Assembly: GCA_018389105.1 (NCBI GenBank)
Contig: JACATO010001759.1
Span: forward strand, 62,001 to 126,000
Length of the DNA stretch: 64,000 nt
Source: Nautilus pompilius
Taxonomy: Eukaryota; Mollusca; Cephalopoda; Nautilida; Nautilidae
Direction: 5' to 3'
Translations under genes and position numbers: made by a program
In this document: one piece after another, positions 53,201 through 59,200 of the stretch
Layout of the letters: each line of letters starts with the position of its first letter
Position numbering within the stretch: position 1 is the stretch's first letter
Notes under the pieces: generated by a model
What the model was told of the DNA's origin: nothing
The model's input: the letters and a program-made list of their open reading frames with translations, nothing else
Databases searched by the model: none

Positions 53201-56200
53201 TTACGCTCGGATTTATACGTTACGTTACAGCTGGAAAATATTACCATTAGTTCTTATTATTCTGTTGGGTTTTCTTTTCCCAGGAGCTTACAATTTTACA
53301 AAGTCAACACAACTTTAGCATTGCTTCAATTCAAACACTAATAACAACATAGTACCAAACATATTTGAACTATAATTAATTTAAAATCTTCATAATGACA
53401 GTTAAGATGCTGCCACCTTGAATGGATTGTCTTTTCACACAGGTAAGTAATTGGTTGAGGGGGGGTGAGGTTGGCCAGTGGATAACCTAATCATAGTCTC
53501 TACGTAAGAAATCATTATTTTCCATTTATTTACTTGTGAGAATTAAAATTGCAAACAGCAACGTGTGCATTATAACACCTTCCTGCAAAATTTTAAATTA
53601 GATATCATACTGCACACACTCCTCTCCATCTGTAGGTAATTCTGCTGTGAGAAAACCCTACTTTCATTGTAAAACAGAACAGTCAAAAATTCTTCACAAG
53701 ATGGCAACTTACAAATCTTCAAAATGCTTTTTACTATTTTTCAGCTCAACCGATGTACAATAAATCTACAGAAAAAAAAAAAAAAAAAAAGAGGGAGCAT
53801 TTAGTTAAGATGTTAGGCTACAGTCATCAGTGTAAGATAGTCTAAAGTAATATCCGATGTTCATATCAGTTCAGTTTTTACAAACCAGCCATCAGAACTT
53901 CTGCGAGCCTCTCTTCCCCTGGAAAGAGTTGTCGTCTATCAATATGGTTTTTAAATTCATACACTTTATCAACACTGATATAGACAATACAGGCTTTTGT
54001 GATTTAGATCCATGCAACTTGTCTGTTTCACATCAAAACAACAGTGCACCATCCACCCTGGCCAACACGAACCGGAATTCCACCTAGAAGTGTTAGTTAA
54101 GCTAGTGTCAGCATTCAAGCAATACCCAGAACAAGCGTTGTTCTTTTTTATCAACTGTTTTGACCCACCATTAATGTAACCATAACCAGACTTACACACT
54201 TAAGATGATCTAGTAAATCACATAATATGGCATATAGCCATCATAAATTCTCATAAGCACCAAACTACAGGACAGTATTGAATTATTCTCAATCAACACT
54301 TAGCAAAATACTAATTATGCAACTGCTTGGTTGGAAACCAAAAAACCTACTTGAACATCTCATTCAGTCTCTCTCAGTCCAACTTCGAGAATCAATGCAA
54401 AGCTCTTTCTCACGAGAAATGAATAATCAGGAGATTATCACAATGTACAATGTGTTTTAAAAACTAAATAAAAATAACAACAAAAATTAAATAGTTCCCA
54501 AATCTTAATGGAAGAAAAATATTTCTAATTCTCAGACTATGAGCAAATTAAAATTTTTCATAATCTTTTCTAAGCATTTTAAAATAATCAAAAGAATTCT
54601 GTTCATATGAAGGCAAACAAATCAGAAAAATATATTGATTTTTTAAGTTTAAAAACTATCTTCTGAAATATATTTTTAAAAAAATCATTTGGTTTTAATT
54701 TGTGGACAAATTCAAATAGATAATTGCTCTTTTGGCTGTTTGTGTTTAATGTAGAAAAGTGTGTCAATGTTCACAATTCCACAGACCTTTCTTTCACATT
54801 CTGTTCCTGATAGACAAAATCAAATACTGCATTTTTCAGCCTATGAGTTGATGTATAGTGCATGTCGAACAGAATAATTTTCCCGTTTCTCTTTCCTTCA
54901 TTCATAGATAAATCGATTTGGACATAAGACGAGCCTAAATCAACTACAGTAGTTAACCAAACTTCCAACCAGTCAAGAGCAATACATAAAATCCTTCAGA
55001 ACACTGTTGCATCGCACATCATCATCTACAATACTTCCAGGCTCATGATTATCAATCAGGTGTTTTGTGCACATCATTTAACTACTTTGTGGAACAATCT
55101 ACTAGATAAATGAATGTTGAACGTTTCTCAGCACATTAGTGATCATGGAGATATTTGAAGCAAACCTCAAACATCATCATCGGTTCTGGTATTGAAAGTC
55201 CAGTGTCTTTTTTGGTCAATGCATCAACAGGTGATTCCAAGTCATTTGTGCATTGTGTTGAATCACCTACTTCAAAAAGCCAAATGTATTAGTTTTATCT
55301 ATCTTTTGCAGCACACTCAGCAGCTTGATTTCAAGTTGTCCAACATTTGTGGTTCACAACTAGGTCAACATGTTCAGCTGTTTTCTGATTGGATAATATG
55401 GTAAGCACCTCTGGGAAGCCACCTTGATGAATACTGTACACCAGTGAAAGAAAAATAGGGAGAAATTAAAGATAGCAATCATCAGTTGAAATTTGTTTGG
55501 CCTCAGCTGTACAGTACTAAGTCCACAACACACCGTTCCTTGGGTTAGCTCACATTCCTCAGTGTTAATCCATCTGTGATTTTCCTCCCAATATTACCTG
55601 TGTACAGCCAGTAAAGTTAAAAGCTGCCATGTACAACTTGCATGACTTTACAAGAGGCATTTTAAGATAGGTAGAGGATTTGTTGGAGATATTTATATAA
55701 TTAGGATAGATAGATAGATAGATAAACATAATTTGTGAGCATGCACTTGTTATTGACTAGATAATTTCATCTGTTTCAGTAAGCACATTAACAGTAAAAT
55801 GCACCATTTTTCTACCTTTTTCATTAAAGCAGTTTCAATCACCATCATCCACAGATAAGTACATTTAGAGTATAAATCAGAGCCAGATTTTTGGAGAAAA
55901 AGTATCAACTTTATAAACCAAGAAAATATTGTAACTGATTCTCTCTACCTTCTAATAAAATGTTAAACTAGGTAAAATAAAAATGTGATTCTAGTTAACA
56001 CACTTCTCAAAAATACAGATAAACAAGTAAATTTGTTCTTTTTTAATTCTTCCAGCATGAGAGTAACACAAGCTGCTAATGGAAATGATACATTTTTTTA
56101 CGTTTTCATTTTCCAACTGAAATTCAAACTTTTTTCTTAAATTGTATAAAACTAAAATTCATTTATGAGTCAACAAGAAAAAGAAAATTACATATATAAG

Positions 56201-59200
56201 CAGTCTTTCTATTTTAAAAGGGCTAGTTCTAGTTAATAAAAGGTCTTTTTTAAAAAAGTTTATTATATTTAGAAGTGCAAGTGAGAAAATGTATTGCTGA
56301 TCCAAAAAGGGTTAAAGTAGAGCAATTCCAATCTGTAGATATGCACAGTTTTCTAAAATTCCTTTTTAAAAAACAAAAACAAAAAAATTTTTTAATAATT
56401 TCAATTGTATAAAATAATGTAATGGTTAGTAATTTTTAAAAGCTTGTTTGCTCTTGTTCCATAAGAATATTTATTCATTTTTCATACTGTTTAGTAATAG
56501 TTGGTGTACAGCTTTTAATGCATGCAACAATTAGCAAAAAGATCCAATTCTCATCCAGTAAAAAGGCTGAAGACATCATGGATCCATTAAATCTTCCTTT
56601 CAAAAGCAATGTCAGCACTGCCGAAAATAGATCGCTCAAGTAAAACTTCATGGGTGAACCTGATAAAGTCACAGATTATCTTTAGTCATTAAAGCATAAA
56701 TAATCATAAATTTTCCATTCTGCATGAAGACACAGCAGCAAGACGCCATCCAGCAGGGGATCTAACCTCGCTTCATACCCAGCTACATTTTAAACCAAAA
56801 TTTAGCTAACAGAAGGAAAGCCAATTATTTTTCACATAACATTAGGCTAAATTAGAATATTCTCTTTCTCCACAAAAAAGAAAAATAAGAAATTATTTTC
56901 ACCAAGCCTTAAAGACTCACGGAAGGGGCATAGATTTACATCCTCCAGTTTCTCTCACCATTTCTCAGTTTAAACAAATACAACCAAACACTGTACTAAG
57001 AATTCTTCCCCTTGCTTTATTTATTACAGTAGCTGGGTTGTTTAAAAACCCTTTAATGCATCAAATAAAATATAATTTATGACCAGCAGTTATTTCTATA
57101 GAACCCGAGTCTGCACTGCTGTTTGTTTAAATTCAAAAACTTGTTCTATTTACGCATTTGACTGTAAGGAACCAGCGAAGCATGTAAAGGAAGTTCTCAT
57201 ACTAATATTGAACTGAACTGACCTAGAATCTACTGAACTCGGCTGTCCCACTTGTAAATTTCTGCTGTAGTCATGCAAATTTTCCAGCAATGATTGCTGG
57301 CAGCTTCAATGATCTATCATAACTGGTTCATTTTACTTTAATTTTTTTAATTGCTGGTCATATTTAATTGACTAGGCAATGAATATAATGTAGGGAGCAG
57401 CTTTGTGCGCCTTTTGTCACGACAGAGGGGTCTACCAAGGCCTGTGTAACCCAGGAAGGAGCCTTGTGTAATCTCATCAGTAAATTAGAGGAAACAGGGC
57501 CTGTGGTCGATGCACCACAATCAGAACACCCACTTCCACCTGTACTAGTTGTTACAAAGATTCATCTGGCACCATCAAAATCAAAACAAGCCAATCCCCA
57601 TAGAGACTGCAGCAATCAACTTTTCACAGCTAACTGTGTTGAAGGTGATGCACAAAAATCTAAAGGCATTTTTGTATGAAATACGAGGACTGCAGGTCCT
57701 GCTTCCTGCTGACCCAGAGAAGTGACTGAAATATGCCTTGGAATTTATGCTGCATGTTCAAGTGAATGACAACTGGTTTAAGATCATTTTGTGGACTGAT
57801 GAAGTCCATTTCGACCTCTATAGCCAAGCAGATATCCATCAGTGCATTCATTGAGAACCTTAAAAGCCAAAAAGTGGCTATATGGATTGGGTTTATCAGC
57901 AATATCATCACTGAGCCTTTTTTTTTTTCTTGGAGATTGAAGATCCTTAGCTAAAGTCTGCAGATAGTCATGGTACACTGATGTCTTTAGAAACCAGTGA
58001 GAGATCTGGTGATCATGGTGCCAAACATGCATAAATGCCTTACTGATCATTCATTCACCAAAAGCATTACACAGATAATTTTTCACAGTGCTTGTAACAT
58101 GTGCTGGCGCACCAGCTTATATGAACAGACAGTGTGTGCTACTGGATGTCTTTCTCGTGTAAGGTAGTTAACACTATTTTAGCAGTTCAGCAAAATGTTG
58201 ATAAAACTGTTTCAATAAATAGGTGTTAGTAATTGACATTGGCATTTTGATGTGATGTCGCAGTGTAAGTGACACAAACAATCTGGGAATCAACCCCCCC
58301 CCCCATGATTCCCAGTGCGTATAATGTGCGTATTATGATATGAAAGTTAAAAGCAACCAAACAGAAAATGTCACTTTAGGAGTACAAAGATAAAAAAAAA
58401 CACTTCATTCTCATCCCCCAACCTAATAATAAAGCGACATGATGTTACGGGGTGAATGTAGAAATAGGCAGTGTTTTGGTAGTTTATTCGAAAATGTAAG
58501 AATGACAACTGTAGCATAAAGTCAACCTAATAACAAAGCGACATGATGTTACGGGGTGAATGTAGAAATAGGCAGTGTTTTGGTAGTTTATTCGAAAATG
58601 TAAGAATGACAACTGTAGCATAAAGTCAACCTAATAACAAAGCGACATGATGTTACGGGGTGAATGTAGAAATAGGCAGTGTTTTGGTAGTTTATTCGAA
58701 AATGTAAGAATGACAACTGTAGCATAAAGTATAACATTATCTTATTAAATTTTTAAGTTTTTTTTTTTTTGCATTTTTATTCTTGTTAGAAAAATAGTGG
58801 AAAGACAGGAGTCTTCCCAGCTGAGCTCCCAACCATGAAAGCATTCAAACAACATATTTCCTAAAACTACTACATCTTCAAAATAAAAGAAACTTTTTCT
58901 TTCAGTGTACTGTCGTCAGTACAACATGGCAATTTCACATAATAGTCCCTTTAAATAAACACTTTTTACCCAGATAGTTAGAGTTCAAACACCTACAAAG
59001 GGGCTCAAATGTCACTTGATGCAGCAAATGGTTTGCCCATACCTGCTTAACCAAAACAAAAAAATTCTGTAATAATGACAATCAATTAATTTCCTCTTAT
59101 TACACCATTATTCATAATTATGTATATCATGTAACAGTGTAAATGTCATCAGTTTTCAAGAAGGCAGTGAAGCGCTAAGGGTTACATTATCTTTTACTGT

